Shown here one piece after another: positions 1 through 8,853 of a DNA stretch of 64,000 nt (its first letter is position 1; every line of letters starts with the position of its first letter). The notes under the pieces were generated by a model that was not told the DNA's origin, did not search any database, and worked only from the letters and a program-made list of their open reading frames with translations. The stretch lies in the NCBI RefSeq assembly GCF_049977365.1, contig NZ_JBNGEN010000002.1, forward strand, positions 1-64,000, given 5' to 3'. The position numbers and the translations under genes were made by a program. The stretch comes from Brachymonas sp049977365 (GTDB lineage Bacteria > Pseudomonadota > Gammaproteobacteria > Burkholderiales > Burkholderiaceae_C).

Positions 1-475
1 TCGACGCGAGATGGAAGCAGAGAACTTGCCGTTTCCAAGTGGGTGTGCGTGGCAGAGCCATAAAATGGAACACGCCTGCGACTGATAACTATGAAGGTGG
101 TTGCAGCCGTGTTCATGCCACTGTGACTGGCGTGTCTAGGTCATGAGTGCAGCATGAAACCCACCGAATGATACTACTTAGTAAGTAAGTACATATAAGA
201 AATGCACTTTTATTACCAACATGTACCTGGCAATAAAAGAAATTGCTTCTCATTCAATGTCTAAGGCGACGTATGACCGTGCTGCCCGAACTGTGACGGT
301 CTATCCGCCTATGCAGCCTGGATGCGGGATTCCCTGACCTCGACTTGGTGAATAGCCGAACTGCACTCCCCCGCAGCATTTGACATTCCGGTAGCCCTGC
401 CGGAGGCCTTCGCAGGCTCTACACTTGCTGATTCGATCCCTTCGTTTTCCTCTTTCCTGTCCAGACGAGTCTTCC
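1..475. other. Gene-free, AT-richer stretch before ppsR
   Basis: No convincing coding frame is seen on either strand. The first 300 bases are clearly richer in A and T than the rest of the window, especially about 165-265, which holds the short direct repeat GTAAGTAAGTA near 180-190 and runs of T and A. In related bacteria ppsR lies next to or divergent from the PEP synthase gene ppsA, so this may be a divergent promoter region, but the neighbour lies outside the window. A TTG-started frame from 425 joins ppsR but adds residues not expected in the family. Confidence 0.5.
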
Positions 476-1306
476 ATGCAGTCCACCGGCCTTGTGCGCA
501 CCGTGTTTTTCGTGTCCGACAGCACCGGCACCACTGCCGAAACCTTCGGCAATTCCATCCTGGCCCAGTTCGATCTCACGATCAAGCGGGTCCGCAAGCC
601 CTTTGTCAACGACCTGCAGAAGGCCGAGGAGCTGATCGACGAGATCAACCGCATCTCGGCCAACGGGGCAGACCGTCCCATCGTGTTTTCCACGCTGGTC
701 AATCTGGAAATCGGCCGCGTCATCAACGAGAAGGCCCATGCGCTCGTGCTGGACATGTTTGCGATGTTCCTCAATCCACTCGAAAAGGAGCTGGGGATCA
801 AGTCACACCACCGGGTGGGCCGCTACTCGGACATCAGCCAGAACAAGGCCTATGCCGACCGGATCGAGGCCATCAACTACAGCCTGTCGCACGACGACGG
901 CCAGACCAACCGCGATCTGGCGCAGTCGGATGTGATCCTGATTGGTGTGAGCCGCAGCGGCAAGACGCCCACCTCGCTGTATCTGGCCATGCAGCATGGG
1001 CTCAAGGTATCGAACTACCCGCTCATTCCCGAGGACTTCGAGCGCATGCAGCTGCCTCCGGCTCTGGTGCCCTACAAGCACAAGCTGTTCGGACTCACCA
1101 TTGATCCCGCCCGCCTGAGCCAGATCCGCAACGAACGCCGGCCGCATTCCCATTACGCCAGCCTGGAGAACTGCCGCAAGGAAGTGGCAGCTGCCGAATC
1201 GATGATGCGACGCTCGGGCGTGCGCTGGCTCTCCACCACCCACAAGTCCATCGAGGAAATCTCGGCCACGATCCTGCAGGAGATCAAGCCCGAGAAGCTG
1301 AACTGA
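476..1306 (+). CDS. ppsR: PEP synthase regulatory protein PpsR (bifunctional kinase/pyrophosphorylase)
   Basis: Members of this family (DUF299) inactivate phosphoenolpyruvate synthase by ADP-dependent threonine phosphorylation and reactivate it by phosphate-dependent dephosphorylation, so they set the direction of carbon flow between pyruvate and PEP. The protein is 276 residues, the usual length. The N-terminus TVFFVSDSTGTTAET and the P-loop GVSRSGKTPTS at about residues 157-167 are the family hallmarks. The ATG at 476 was chosen over an in-frame TTG at 425 because it places the conserved VFFVSD motif near residue 10, as in relatives. No strong ribosome binding site precedes it. The downstream neighbour, a patatin gene, is convergent. 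Confidence 0.93.
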   Translation: MQSTGLVRTVFFVSDSTGTTAETFGNSILAQFDLTIKRVRKPFVNDLQKAEELIDEINRISANGADRPIVFSTLVNLEIGRVINEKAHALVLDMFAMFLNPLEKELGIKSHHRVGRYSDISQNKAYADRIEAINYSLSHDDGQTNRDLAQSDVILIGVSRSGKTPTSLYLAMQHGLKVSNYPLIPEDFERMQLPPALVPYKHKLFGLTIDPARLSQIRNERRPHSHYASLENCRKEVAAAESMMRRSGVRWLSTTHKSIEEISATILQEIKPEKLN

Positions 1307-1320
1307 CCCCATGTGGTGCC

Positions 1321-1360
1321 GGCGCCAGCGTCGACCCAGCCAGGCAGCCGGCCTGGCGCC
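1321..1360. terminator. Inverted repeat between convergent ppsR and patatin genes
   Basis: GGCGCCAG (1321-1328) is the reverse complement of CTGGCGCC (1353-1360), giving an 8-bp GC-rich stem with a 24-base loop. It sits 15 bases after the ppsR stop and 33 bases from the end of the opposing gene, where a two-way terminator would be expected. There is no T-run, so this is only a weak candidate. Confidence 0.3.
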
Positions 1361-1392
1361 GTCTCCTGCAGTGCGTTCCTCCCCGACGGGCT

Positions 1393-2514
1393 TCAGGCGT
1401 TGATCACCATGTCGTCTGCATAGTCCTTGCGCAGATTCACGCTGCTGCGTTCGCCCACGGCTGCAAAGTTGCGCGACAGCCAGCGCTTGGCCTGACGACG
1501 GCCATGCTCGAAGAGCTGCTCGATCATGCCGGCATCCGTGGAAACCCGGCTGGCTGCAGACATGTCCTTGAGCATGTCACCTCCGTCGATGCGGTGCATG
1601 CGTACCTGCTTGAAGTCGGGCTCATGCAGCTTGCCCTCCTCGATGAGGCGGTTGATGAGGCCGATCACCTGCATCTGGGACAGCAGGTTGGAGTTGAAAC
1701 CGATCTCGTTGATGCGGTCGCTGATCTCGGACTGGGTCGTGGGCACCCCTTCGCGGACGAGCGGATTGATCTGCACCAGCAGGATATCGGGCGTATCGCA
1801 CAGGGAAATCAGCGGCGTGAGCGGCGGATTGGCCACATACCCCCCATCCCAGTACGCCTTGCCATGGATCTCGACCGCCTGGAAAATCTGCGGCAGACAG
1901 GCCGAAGCCATGACGGCCTGCAGAGTGACCTCCTTGCCGGTGAAGATTTCAGCCTTGCCCGAATTGACGTGCGTGGCTGAAATGAACAGCGGATGCCCCT
2001 TGAGCGCAGCGATGGCATCGAAATCGATTTCCCGCTTGAGCATGCTGCGCAGCGGATTGAGGTCGAGCGGATTGAGGTTGTAGGGCGAGGTCCACTGCCT
2101 CAGCACCGTGCTGGCAATGCGCATCGGGTTGGGCAGGAGCGAATAATACGGCAGCATGCTCGCCAGGTTCTCGTTGAGCGAATTGAGAGTGCCGGCCGCC
2201 ATCACGCCATGCCAGATCGACGAGAGCTTGTCGCGAGCCAGGGCATAGCCATCACCACCGTCGCGCTGTGCAAGCGCCAGCCCGTGTGCCACGGCCACCG
2301 TGTTGACGGCACCGGCACTGGCACCGCTGATGCCGTTGATGTCGAGTCTTCCGTCTTCGAGAAGCGCGTCGAGCACACCCCAGGTGAAGGCCCCGTGCGA
2401 GCCCCCACCCTGCAGGGCCAGATTGACGCGCTTGCGTGGCGCAGGAGCAGGCAATGCCGCCTGCGCAGGTGCCGCCGGCTCGGTTCCGGACTTGGTATTC
2501 TGGCTGTGGTTCAT
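1393..2514 (-). CDS. Patatin-like phospholipase family protein
   Basis: This 373-residue protein has the full patatin active-site set: the oxyanion loop GGGSHG at about residues 36-41, the nucleophile elbow GASAG with Ser66, and the DGG motif with Asp223 that completes the Ser-Asp dyad. Such enzymes hydrolyse acyl esters of lipids; the substrate here is unknown. The N-terminus is rich in Ala and Pro and lacks a signal peptide, so it is probably cytoplasmic. Two in-frame ATGs occur, at 2520 and 2514. The AGGAG sequence just upstream is only 2 bases from the first but 8 from the second, so 2514 is preferred. It is unrelated in context to the second patatin near 16 kb. Confidence 0.88.
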   Translation of the reverse strand: MNHSQNTKSGTEPAAPAQAALPAPAPRKRVNLALQGGGSHGAFTWGVLDALLEDGRLDINGISGASAGAVNTVAVAHGLALAQRDGGDGYALARDKLSSIWHGVMAAGTLNSLNENLASMLPYYSLLPNPMRIASTVLRQWTSPYNLNPLDLNPLRSMLKREIDFDAIAALKGHPLFISATHVNSGKAEIFTGKEVTLQAVMASACLPQIFQAVEIHGKAYWDGGYVANPPLTPLISLCDTPDILLVQINPLVREGVPTTQSEISDRINEIGFNSNLLSQMQVIGLINRLIEEGKLHEPDFKQVRMHRIDGGDMLKDMSAASRVSTDAGMIEQLFEHGRRQAKRWLSRNFAAVGERSSVNLRKDYADDMVINA

Positions 2515-2748
2515 GAACATTGCTCCTGAAGTGCGCCCATGTGGTCATGGGCATTCCATTTATGCTGCAGTGCAGCATCGAGGCCATATGGTAAGCGAAT
2601 CGACAGGTTGCTGTCCGTGACATGGTGTGACGGGACAGGCAAATTTATACTTCAGGCGTGACGCATTTCCGTTTTGACAGAGGGAATGTGCCGTCTGCCC
2701 TGTCGTGTCCGTCCGACAGAAAGTGCCAGATTCTCGAATCCCAATTCC

Positions 2749-3210
2749 ATGATGACAATACGGTCTTCAGACACTCCCACCTCCTCCGATGCGCGCATGC
2801 GCATTGACAAATGGCTATGGGCCGCGCGCTTTTTCAAGACACGAGCCCTGGCAGTCGACGAGATCCAGAAGGGACGCGTGCAGGTCAACGGAATCGACTG
2901 CAAGCCTGCCCGCGAGATCCGGGTCGGGGATCGCATTGCCATGCGGCAGGGCCAGATGCCCCGCACGGTGGTGGTGGAAGGTCTGTCACCCCAACGGGGA
3001 CCGGCACCGGTGGCGCAGCAGCTGTACCGGGAAACCGAAGAAAGCGTAGCGCTGCGCCAGTCGATTGCCGAACGCAACCGCATGGCCCCCGAACCGGCTC
3101 AGGCCATTGCGCACGGCCGCCCCACCAAGCGCGACCGCCGCCTGCTCGAACAGGCACGCGAGGACTCCGGCGACTGGGGCTCGCGCTGGAGCGCCAGCCT
3201 GCCGGACTGA
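2749..3210 (+). CDS. hslR: S4-domain RNA-binding protein, Hsp15 family
   Basis: The protein contains an S4 RNA-binding fold starting at MRIDKWLWAARFFKTR and continuing through GRVQVNG, the pattern of heat-shock protein Hsp15, which in E. coli binds 50S subunits that still carry nascent tRNA and helps rescue them. Basic residues dominate the C-terminal tail (RPTKRDRR). From the ATG at 2749 the protein is 153 residues. The frame is open further upstream from a TTG at 2674, and a later ATG at 2797 would start directly at the S4 fold. None has a clear ribosome binding site, so the N-terminus is uncertain by about 16 residues. The Smr gene follows 18 bases later and may be co-transcribed. Confidence 0.85.
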   Translation: MMTIRSSDTPTSSDARMRIDKWLWAARFFKTRALAVDEIQKGRVQVNGIDCKPAREIRVGDRIAMRQGQMPRTVVVEGLSPQRGPAPVAQQLYRETEESVALRQSIAERNRMAPEPAQAIAHGRPTKRDRRLLEQAREDSGDWGSRWSASLPD

Positions 3211-3228
3211 CGCCGAGGGTGCTCCACC

Positions 3229-3912
3229 ATGTCCGCCAAGCCCCTGCCGCCTCCCCTGGCCCGCTCCCTGCAGGACCTGCGCCACCTCAAGCAGGCTCTG
3301 GCCCAGGCACGTGCCGACGAACAGGCCCGCCTGCGCGCTGCCCGGGAACTGGCCGAGAAAACCGAAACCGCACGCCATGTGTTTGCACATGCCGTGGGCA
3401 AGGTCCGTCCATTGGCCGGGGCCCATCAGTCACGGGTGATGCTGGCGCCTGCCCCGGTGCTGCCTCGCCCCCTGCAGCGCGAGCGCGACCAGGAAGCCGT
3501 GCTGCGCGAAGCATTGAGCGACGCGTTCGATTTCAGCACCCTGCTCGAAACAGACGAAAGCCTGAGCTACCGTCAGCCCGGCATCGGGATGGATGTGGTG
3601 CGCAAGTTGCGGCAGGGGCACTGGAGCATCCAGCACCAGCTCGATCTGCATGGTCTGCGGCGCGACGATGCGCGCGAGGCGCTGGGGTGCTACGTGCGTG
3701 AATGCCAGCGCCGTGGCCTGCGCTGCGTACGGGTCATCACTGGCAAGGGACTGGGCTCGCCGGGCAAGACCCCCGTTCTCAAGAACAAGGTGTATGGCTG
3801 GCTGATCCAGAAGAAGGAAGTGCTGGCCTTCGTGCAGGCCCGCCCCACCGAAGGCGGTGCGGGTGCCCTCGTGGTGCTGCTCGCACCGGCTTCGCGCGGC
3901 CGGCGTGCCTGA
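3229..3912 (+). CDS. Smr/MutS2-type domain protein
   Basis: The 227-residue protein ends in an Smr domain, shown by the DLHG motif at residues 139-142 and the later ITGKGLGSPG motif, both typical of the stand-alone SmrA/YdaL family. Related Smr domains nick DNA or cleave RNA; the substrate here is not known. The N-terminal 60 residues are rich in Ala, Arg, Gln and Glu and probably form a helix or coiled coil. It lies 18 bases downstream of the Hsp15-like gene and meets the globin gene tail to tail, with 36 bases between them. Confidence 0.88.
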   Translation: MSAKPLPPPLARSLQDLRHLKQALAQARADEQARLRAARELAEKTETARHVFAHAVGKVRPLAGAHQSRVMLAPAPVLPRPLQRERDQEAVLREALSDAFDFSTLLETDESLSYRQPGIGMDVVRKLRQGHWSIQHQLDLHGLRRDDAREALGCYVRECQRRGLRCVRVITGKGLGSPGKTPVLKNKVYGWLIQKKEVLAFVQARPTEGGAGALVVLLAPASRGRRA

Positions 3913-3948
3913 GGTGCTCTTCCTGCACCACCGCTGCCCAGGTCCGAT

Positions 3949-4410
3949 TCAGCGGTTGCGCATCCAGTCCGCAGTCTGCATGAAGCTCTGGTTGAGTCGC
4001 TCGATCAGAGCGTCTGGCACGCCCTCTTCGGACATCGCCTGATCCATGCAGGCCACCCACTGGTCCCGCTCCTTGATGCCGATGGAAAAGGGCATGTGGC
4101 GCGCCTTGAGCCGAGGATGGCCGAAGCGCTCGACAAAGTGATCGGGCCCCCCTGTCCATCCGCACAGGAACCAGAACAGATGCTGCCGGGCGCGATCGAG
4201 CTCCGGGCCGTGGGCCGCGCGCAATTCAGTGTAGACAGGCTCAAGATCCATCAGATCGTAGAAGCGATCCACCATGCGCTGAATGCCGGGCTCGCCGCCC
4301 AGCAGATCGAACACCGTCACCTGCTTGTCCTGCACTTCCTCCTGCCCGGCAGAACCGTGCGGAGCCGTGGTGGACGAGGTGGAACGTTCTGGGGTCATGG
4401 AATCGGTCAT
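3949..4410 (-). CDS. Truncated haemoglobin (group II-like globin)
   Basis: The 153-residue protein has a globin domain beginning near residue 33 (FDLLGGEPGIQRMVDRFYD). His105 in the motif KARHMPF is the expected proximal haem ligand, Tyr51 fits the distal B10 position and Trp118 fits the G8 position that typifies group II globins. These proteins bind oxygen or nitric oxide; their exact job in betaproteobacteria is unclear. The first 30 residues are low-complexity and probably disordered. The ATG at 4410 is preceded by AAGGAG at a good distance. It lies 48 bases after the FtsX-type permease gene on the same strand and may share its transcript. Confidence 0.88.
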   Translation of the reverse strand: MTDSMTPERSTSSTTAPHGSAGQEEVQDKQVTVFDLLGGEPGIQRMVDRFYDLMDLEPVYTELRAAHGPELDRARQHLFWFLCGWTGGPDHFVERFGHPRLKARHMPFSIGIKERDQWVACMDQAMSEEGVPDALIERLNQSFMQTADWMRNR

Positions 4411-4458
4411 GGCTGCAGCTCTCCTTGCACGCGAGGATACAAAATATAAAATGATAAA

Positions 4459-7011
4459 CTATTCTGCCGTCATCGCGCGCAGGGTCTGAACCACCGGCTG
4501 CCGGAGCAGCTCCCGCAAACTCCACCACCCTGCCAGCCAGGCCAGCAGGGCTCCGGCGAACGCCCCTGCCGGAACAATCCACCAGGCAGGAAGCCATGCA
4601 AAATCGAAGACCTGCCGTGCCAGCACCCAGGCCAGTCCCAGCGCCACCAGCCCTGCCAGGCTGCCAGCCACGGCCCCCACGAGCAGAAGCTCTGCAGCCT
4701 GCATGCGGGCCAGCAGGCCAGAACCGGCTCCCAGTGCCCGCATGAGCGCAAGGTCGCGCGCCCGGCTCTCCCGCGTGGCGTTGAGCGTGGCGAACAGCAC
4801 GACCAGACCGGCCACCAACCCAAACGAAAACAGCAGCTCCACCGCCCCGATGACCTGATTGAGCACCTGCTGGATCTGCGTGATAGCACTGGTCATGTCG
4901 ATCTGGGTCACATTGGGAAAGGTCTGCAGCACACGCCGATCGAGACTTGCGCCCCTGCTGTCATTCGGTGGGCTGCGGTAGGCCGTGATCCAGGTGACGC
5001 CTACCTCATCGCCGAGGCCGGCCACCGGGTACATGGCAAAGAAATTCACATGCATGGAGCTCCAGTCCACCTTGCGCACCGAGGTGACAGTGCTCTCGCG
5101 CAGCACCCCTCCCATGTCGAAGCGCAGGCGATCGCCCACATGCAGGCCCAGCGTCTTCATGATGCCGGCCTCCATGCTGATGGCCCGGGAATCTCCACTG
5201 CGCCAGCTGCCCTGCTCGACTGGTGAATACGACGGCGGCTGCACACTGAAGCTCAGGTTGAACTCCCGATCCACCAGACGGCGGGCCTGCTCGTCCTGGT
5301 AGCTGTCAGGCTGGATATCCCGACCATTGACGGCCACGAGCCGGCCCCGCACCATGGGATACCAGTCATAGCGCCGCACTCCGGCCTCCCGCAGCAGCGT
5401 CTGGAAGGCATGGGCCTGGTCAGGCAGGATGTTGATGACGAACCGGTTGGGCGCATCGACGGGAGATGCCTGACGCCAGCTCTGCACCAGGTCGGTACGC
5501 AGCAGAAACAGCAGCAGGAGTGCCAGCATGCCCACGGCCAGACTGCCGATCTGCACGGCCGCCACGAGAGGGCGTGCCGTGAGCTGCCGTATCGCCAGCA
5601 CCAGCCAGCGCGGCCACATTCCGCCCTGTCGTCCCTGGGTGATGGCTCGCAGCAGGGCCAGCATGAGCCGGGCCAGCGCCAGAAACACCACGGTCGCCAG
5701 AGCGAAGCCCCCGACAGCAATGCTGCCGAGCCTGAGATCGTGGCTGGCAGCCAGCAGCAGCCCGGCGAATCCCGCCAGCCCCGCCACGATGGTCACGACC
5801 GCACCGACCCGCAGGGGCATGGCCTCGCGCCGAATCACCCGCATGGGCGGTGTGCCGGCCAGCTGCAGCACGGGCGGCAGCCCGAAGGTCGCCAGCAGCA
5901 GCATGCCCACGCCCAGTCCAAATCCCACGGGCTGCAGGCCCGGCTGGGGCAATCCTCCCTGCACCAGTCCGCCGAGCAGTTCGACGAACCCGTAGTGCGC
6001 CCCATAACCCACCGCGAGGCCCACCAGACTGCCCGCGAGCCCCAGAAGCAGGAATTCGATGGCATAGGCCCAGGCGATGGTGCGCTGTCCCATACCCAGC
6101 ACGCGCAGCAGTGCGCAGTCATCCAGATGCCGGGAAGCAAATCCACGCGCTGCGAGGGCCACGGCCACGGCACTGAGAAAGGCCGCCAGCAGCGCCACCA
6201 GATTCAGGAAGCTCTCTGCCCGACCCAGCGTCTTCTGCATCTGGGGGTTGCCGGCATCCAGGGTGTCGATCGTGAGGCCCCGCACATGCAGTCGCTGCAC
6301 CTCGGTGCGCGCCCATTGCAGATACCGCTGCACAGCGGCAGGGGTGCCCGTCATGGCCAGCCGGTAATGCACCCGGCTGGCAGGCTGCACCAGACCGGTC
6401 GCCGGCAGGTCGGACAGATTCATCAGTACACGGGGGGCAAAGTTGACCAGACTGTTGCCCCGGTCTGGTTCCTGTACCAGCACCTTGGCAATGCGAAAAC
6501 TCTCATCGCCCAGCAGCAGCGTCTGCCCCACATGCAGCCCAAGGGTATCGAGCAGCGCATTCTCCACCCACACTTCGCCCGGAGCAGGAGGGCCGCGCAG
6601 CGACTGTTGCCCCGCCGGATCGATTCCGCCCTGGTCAGCCACCCGCACGAGCCCCCGCAGCGGATAGCCTGCGGCTACAGCCTTGAGCATGACCAGTCTG
6701 CCCTCTCCCCCCTGCCCCTGGGCACTGCGAGCCATGGTGGGAAAGGTCTGGGTGCTGGTCGTGGTGAGCCCCAGCGAGGCCGCCCTGACGGTGAATTCGA
6801 CCGGGGTGGGAAGATCGCTGCTCAGCACGATGTCTCCCCCCAGCAGCTGAGCGGCATCGCGCTCCAGCCCCCCCTGCAGCCGTGCCGAGAAAAAGGCCAC
6901 TGCCGACAGTGCAGCCACCGCCAGCATCACGGCAAAGCCGAGCAGGCGCAGTTCCCCTGCGCGCACATCGCGCCACAGCATGCGCCATCCGAGTTTCCAG
7001 GAAGAAATCAC
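4459..7011 (-). CDS. FtsX-like ABC transporter permease, YbbP family
   Basis: This protein of about 850 residues has the layout of YbbP-type permeases: an N-terminal membrane helix (residues about 20-43), a large extracytoplasmic domain, a central group of helices around residues 265-420 and a C-terminal group near 720-840, with two FtsX-type cores. The family works with an ATPase of the LolD/YbbA type in lipid, lipoprotein or export functions, but no ATPase gene is adjacent here. The start is uncertain. GTG at 7011 has a GGGGA sequence about 8 bases upstream; an in-frame TTG at 7032 would add seven residues. Its mutarotase neighbour is 126 bases upstream, so separate transcription is possible. 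Confidence 0.85.
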   Translation of the reverse strand: MISSWKLGWRMLWRDVRAGELRLLGFAVMLAVAALSAVAFFSARLQGGLERDAAQLLGGDIVLSSDLPTPVEFTVRAASLGLTTTSTQTFPTMARSAQGQGGEGRLVMLKAVAAGYPLRGLVRVADQGGIDPAGQQSLRGPPAPGEVWVENALLDTLGLHVGQTLLLGDESFRIAKVLVQEPDRGNSLVNFAPRVLMNLSDLPATGLVQPASRVHYRLAMTGTPAAVQRYLQWARTEVQRLHVRGLTIDTLDAGNPQMQKTLGRAESFLNLVALLAAFLSAVAVALAARGFASRHLDDCALLRVLGMGQRTIAWAYAIEFLLLGLAGSLVGLAVGYGAHYGFVELLGGLVQGGLPQPGLQPVGFGLGVGMLLLATFGLPPVLQLAGTPPMRVIRREAMPLRVGAVVTIVAGLAGFAGLLLAASHDLRLGSIAVGGFALATVVFLALARLMLALLRAITQGRQGGMWPRWLVLAIRQLTARPLVAAVQIGSLAVGMLALLLLFLLRTDLVQSWRQASPVDAPNRFVINILPDQAHAFQTLLREAGVRRYDWYPMVRGRLVAVNGRDIQPDSYQDEQARRLVDREFNLSFSVQPPSYSPVEQGSWRSGDSRAISMEAGIMKTLGLHVGDRLRFDMGGVLRESTVTSVRKVDWSSMHVNFFAMYPVAGLGDEVGVTWITAYRSPPNDSRGASLDRRVLQTFPNVTQIDMTSAITQIQQVLNQVIGAVELLFSFGLVAGLVVLFATLNATRESRARDLALMRALGAGSGLLARMQAAELLLVGAVAGSLAGLVALGLAWVLARQVFDFAWLPAWWIVPAGAFAGALLAWLAGWWSLRELLRQPVVQTLRAMTAE

Positions 7012-7137
7012 CGCCGCCGTCCCCTGTTGCAAGACCCCTCGCTCATGTCCGGATCATACTGGGTGCCCCCTGCCATCGCTGCCCAGGGGACTCTGGAAAC
7101 TGCCGCGCACAGGCGCTGCACAGGAGTCCCCTGCAGA

Positions 7138-8022
7138 TCAGGCTTCCTCCGAAGGCGCAACGGACAGAACCTGTCCCCCCTGCCAGCATCCCCCGGGAGG
7201 CACAGTGATCTCGTCATCGATGTGTGCTGCTTCCACACACACGAACTGCGCATATCCATGGGGCGGCAGATCGGCCAACGCAGCTCCCAGCGTCGGGCCG
7301 GGATTCCAGACCACGGACTCCGTCATGGAAGGCGACTGGTGAATGTCGAGCACAGCGGCCGGCTCCTGCAGGCGCCATGCAGCCGGAGCCGGATAGACGC
7401 GGTCCACCTCCTGGCCAAAGACGATGTCTCCCTGCTGAACCGGATGCGCCGGGTCTGCTCCGGCCACCGCGTCCCAGTAGCGGACGCCATCGGCGCCCTG
7501 CAGACGCAGGGCTGCCAGATCCTGCACGGCCAGATAGCTGTGCAGGGCCGTGGTGAAAGCCCAGGATGCGCTTCCCGTGTTGTGCACGGACAGAGTCACG
7601 GATAATGCCCCCGGCTGCAGAACGACATCGAGCTCCAGCCTGAACGGATGGTTCCAGACCACTTCTCCCGCATCGTCGCAGAGCCAGTGCGCAGTCACAT
7701 CCTCCTGCGTCAGCACCAGCCGGGCTGTGCCAGTGCCCTGGGCAGCTACCCGCCAGCGGCACATGCGCGCAAACCCATGCTTGGCCAGGGGGCCCCGCCG
7801 GTTGAACTGTGGCCAGCACACCGGAATGCCCCCGCGAATGGAGGCGCTGCCATCCCACAGGGCTCGGGGACTCAGATACAGCCGCTCGCGTCCATCGGCT
7901 GCATGCCAGGACACCACCTGTCCACCGAGCAGCGACACGATGGCCTGGCTGCCGTCCTCCGCCTGCAGGTGCACCATCCCCGTCGGAGAGGCTGCTGCAG
8001 GAAAAGCCGTCGGCTGCGTCAT
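7138..8022 (-). CDS. D-hexose-6-phosphate mutarotase (aldose 1-epimerase-like, YeaD family)
   Basis: The 294-residue protein belongs to the aldose 1-epimerase superfamily, in the YeaD branch that interconverts anomers of glucose 6-phosphate and related sugars. The family pattern is visible: GGIPVCWPQF followed by KHGFAR, then ALHSYLAV with the catalytic His, and a late VCVEAAH segment with the acidic partner. The ATG at 8022 is 14 bases after the hisA stop, so the gene probably rides on the hisB-hisH-hisA transcript although it has no direct role in histidine synthesis. In complete his operons this place is normally held by hisF. Confidence 0.85.
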   Translation of the reverse strand: MTQPTAFPAAASPTGMVHLQAEDGSQAIVSLLGGQVVSWHAADGRERLYLSPRALWDGSASIRGGIPVCWPQFNRRGPLAKHGFARMCRWRVAAQGTGTARLVLTQEDVTAHWLCDDAGEVVWNHPFRLELDVVLQPGALSVTLSVHNTGSASWAFTTALHSYLAVQDLAALRLQGADGVRYWDAVAGADPAHPVQQGDIVFGQEVDRVYPAPAAWRLQEPAAVLDIHQSPSMTESVVWNPGPTLGAALADLPPHGYAQFVCVEAAHIDDEITVPPGGCWQGGQVLSVAPSEEA

Positions 8023-8036
8023 GCTCGGTCCATCAG

Positions 8037-8786
8037 TCAGTCAGCCGGCTGGCCCAGCTCGTCGGCCCGCACCTGAGCGGCGGCAAAGTCCAGATCTCCG
8101 CTGTAGATGGCACGGCCCGCGATGACGCCAATGACGCCCTCGTCCTCCACCTCGCAGAGGTGCTCGATGTCGTCCATGTTGCTCAGCCCCCCGGAGGCAA
8201 TCACCGGGATGCTGGAAGCCTGTGCCAGCCGCACCGTGGCCTCGATGTTGATGCCGCTGAGCATGCCGTCACGGCCGATGTCGGTGTAGATGATGCTTTC
8301 GACGCCGAGATCCTCGTACTTGCGTGCCAGCGTGGTCACCTCATGGCCGGTGAGCTTGCTCCAGCCGTCGGTGGCCACCTTGCCGTCCTTGGCGTCGAGC
8401 CCCACGATGATGTGCCCCCCGAAGGCGCTGCAGGCATCAGCCAGAAAGCCCGGGTTCTTGACGGCGGCCGTGCCGATGATGACGTAGCGCAGGCCAGCGT
8501 CGATGTAACGCTCGATGGTGTCGAGATCACGGATGCCCCCGCCGAGCTGTACCGGAATCTCGCCGTCGATCTCCTGCAGGATCTCCTTGACCACGCCCAG
8601 ATTGCGGGGCTTGCCCGCAAAGGCGCCGTTGAGATCCACCAGATGCAGGCGGCGTGCACCCTGTTCGAGCCAGTGCAGTGCCTGCTCCACGGGGTCGGTG
8701 TTGAACGTGGTGACGCGGTTCATGTCGCCCTGTTGAAGGCGCACGCATTGACCGTCCTTGAGGTCGATGGCTGGAATCAGCAGCAT
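8037..8786 (-). CDS. hisA: HisA, ProFAR isomerase
   Basis: HisA performs the Amadori rearrangement of ProFAR to PRFAR, the fourth step of histidine synthesis. The 249-residue length and (beta/alpha)8 barrel landmarks fit: IPAIDLKDG with the catalytic Asp8, the QLGGGIRD phosphate loop, the second catalytic Asp in IYTDIGRDGML, and IASGGLSN near the C-terminus. These separate it from HisF, which lacks the HisA-type N-terminus. It is third in a minus-strand set after hisB and hisH, with a 67-base gap after hisH. hisF, hisI and hisE are not found next to it. Confidence 0.97.
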   Translation of the reverse strand: MLLIPAIDLKDGQCVRLQQGDMNRVTTFNTDPVEQALHWLEQGARRLHLVDLNGAFAGKPRNLGVVKEILQEIDGEIPVQLGGGIRDLDTIERYIDAGLRYVIIGTAAVKNPGFLADACSAFGGHIIVGLDAKDGKVATDGWSKLTGHEVTTLARKYEDLGVESIIYTDIGRDGMLSGINIEATVRLAQASSIPVIASGGLSNMDDIEHLCEVEDEGVIGVIAGRAIYSGDLDFAAAQVRADELGQPAD

Positions 8787-8853
8787 GGCAATGGATCTCG
8801 AAAATCAGAGGGAGGGATGGAAAAAGACGGCAGCCCGGAGCATGCAGCAGGAA

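Noticed and set aside
5410..7605. Plus-strand frame of 731 codons over the FtsX-type permease
   Set aside because: Gln/His/Arg-rich translation typical of a shadow frame; the minus-strand permease has clear membrane segments and family layout.
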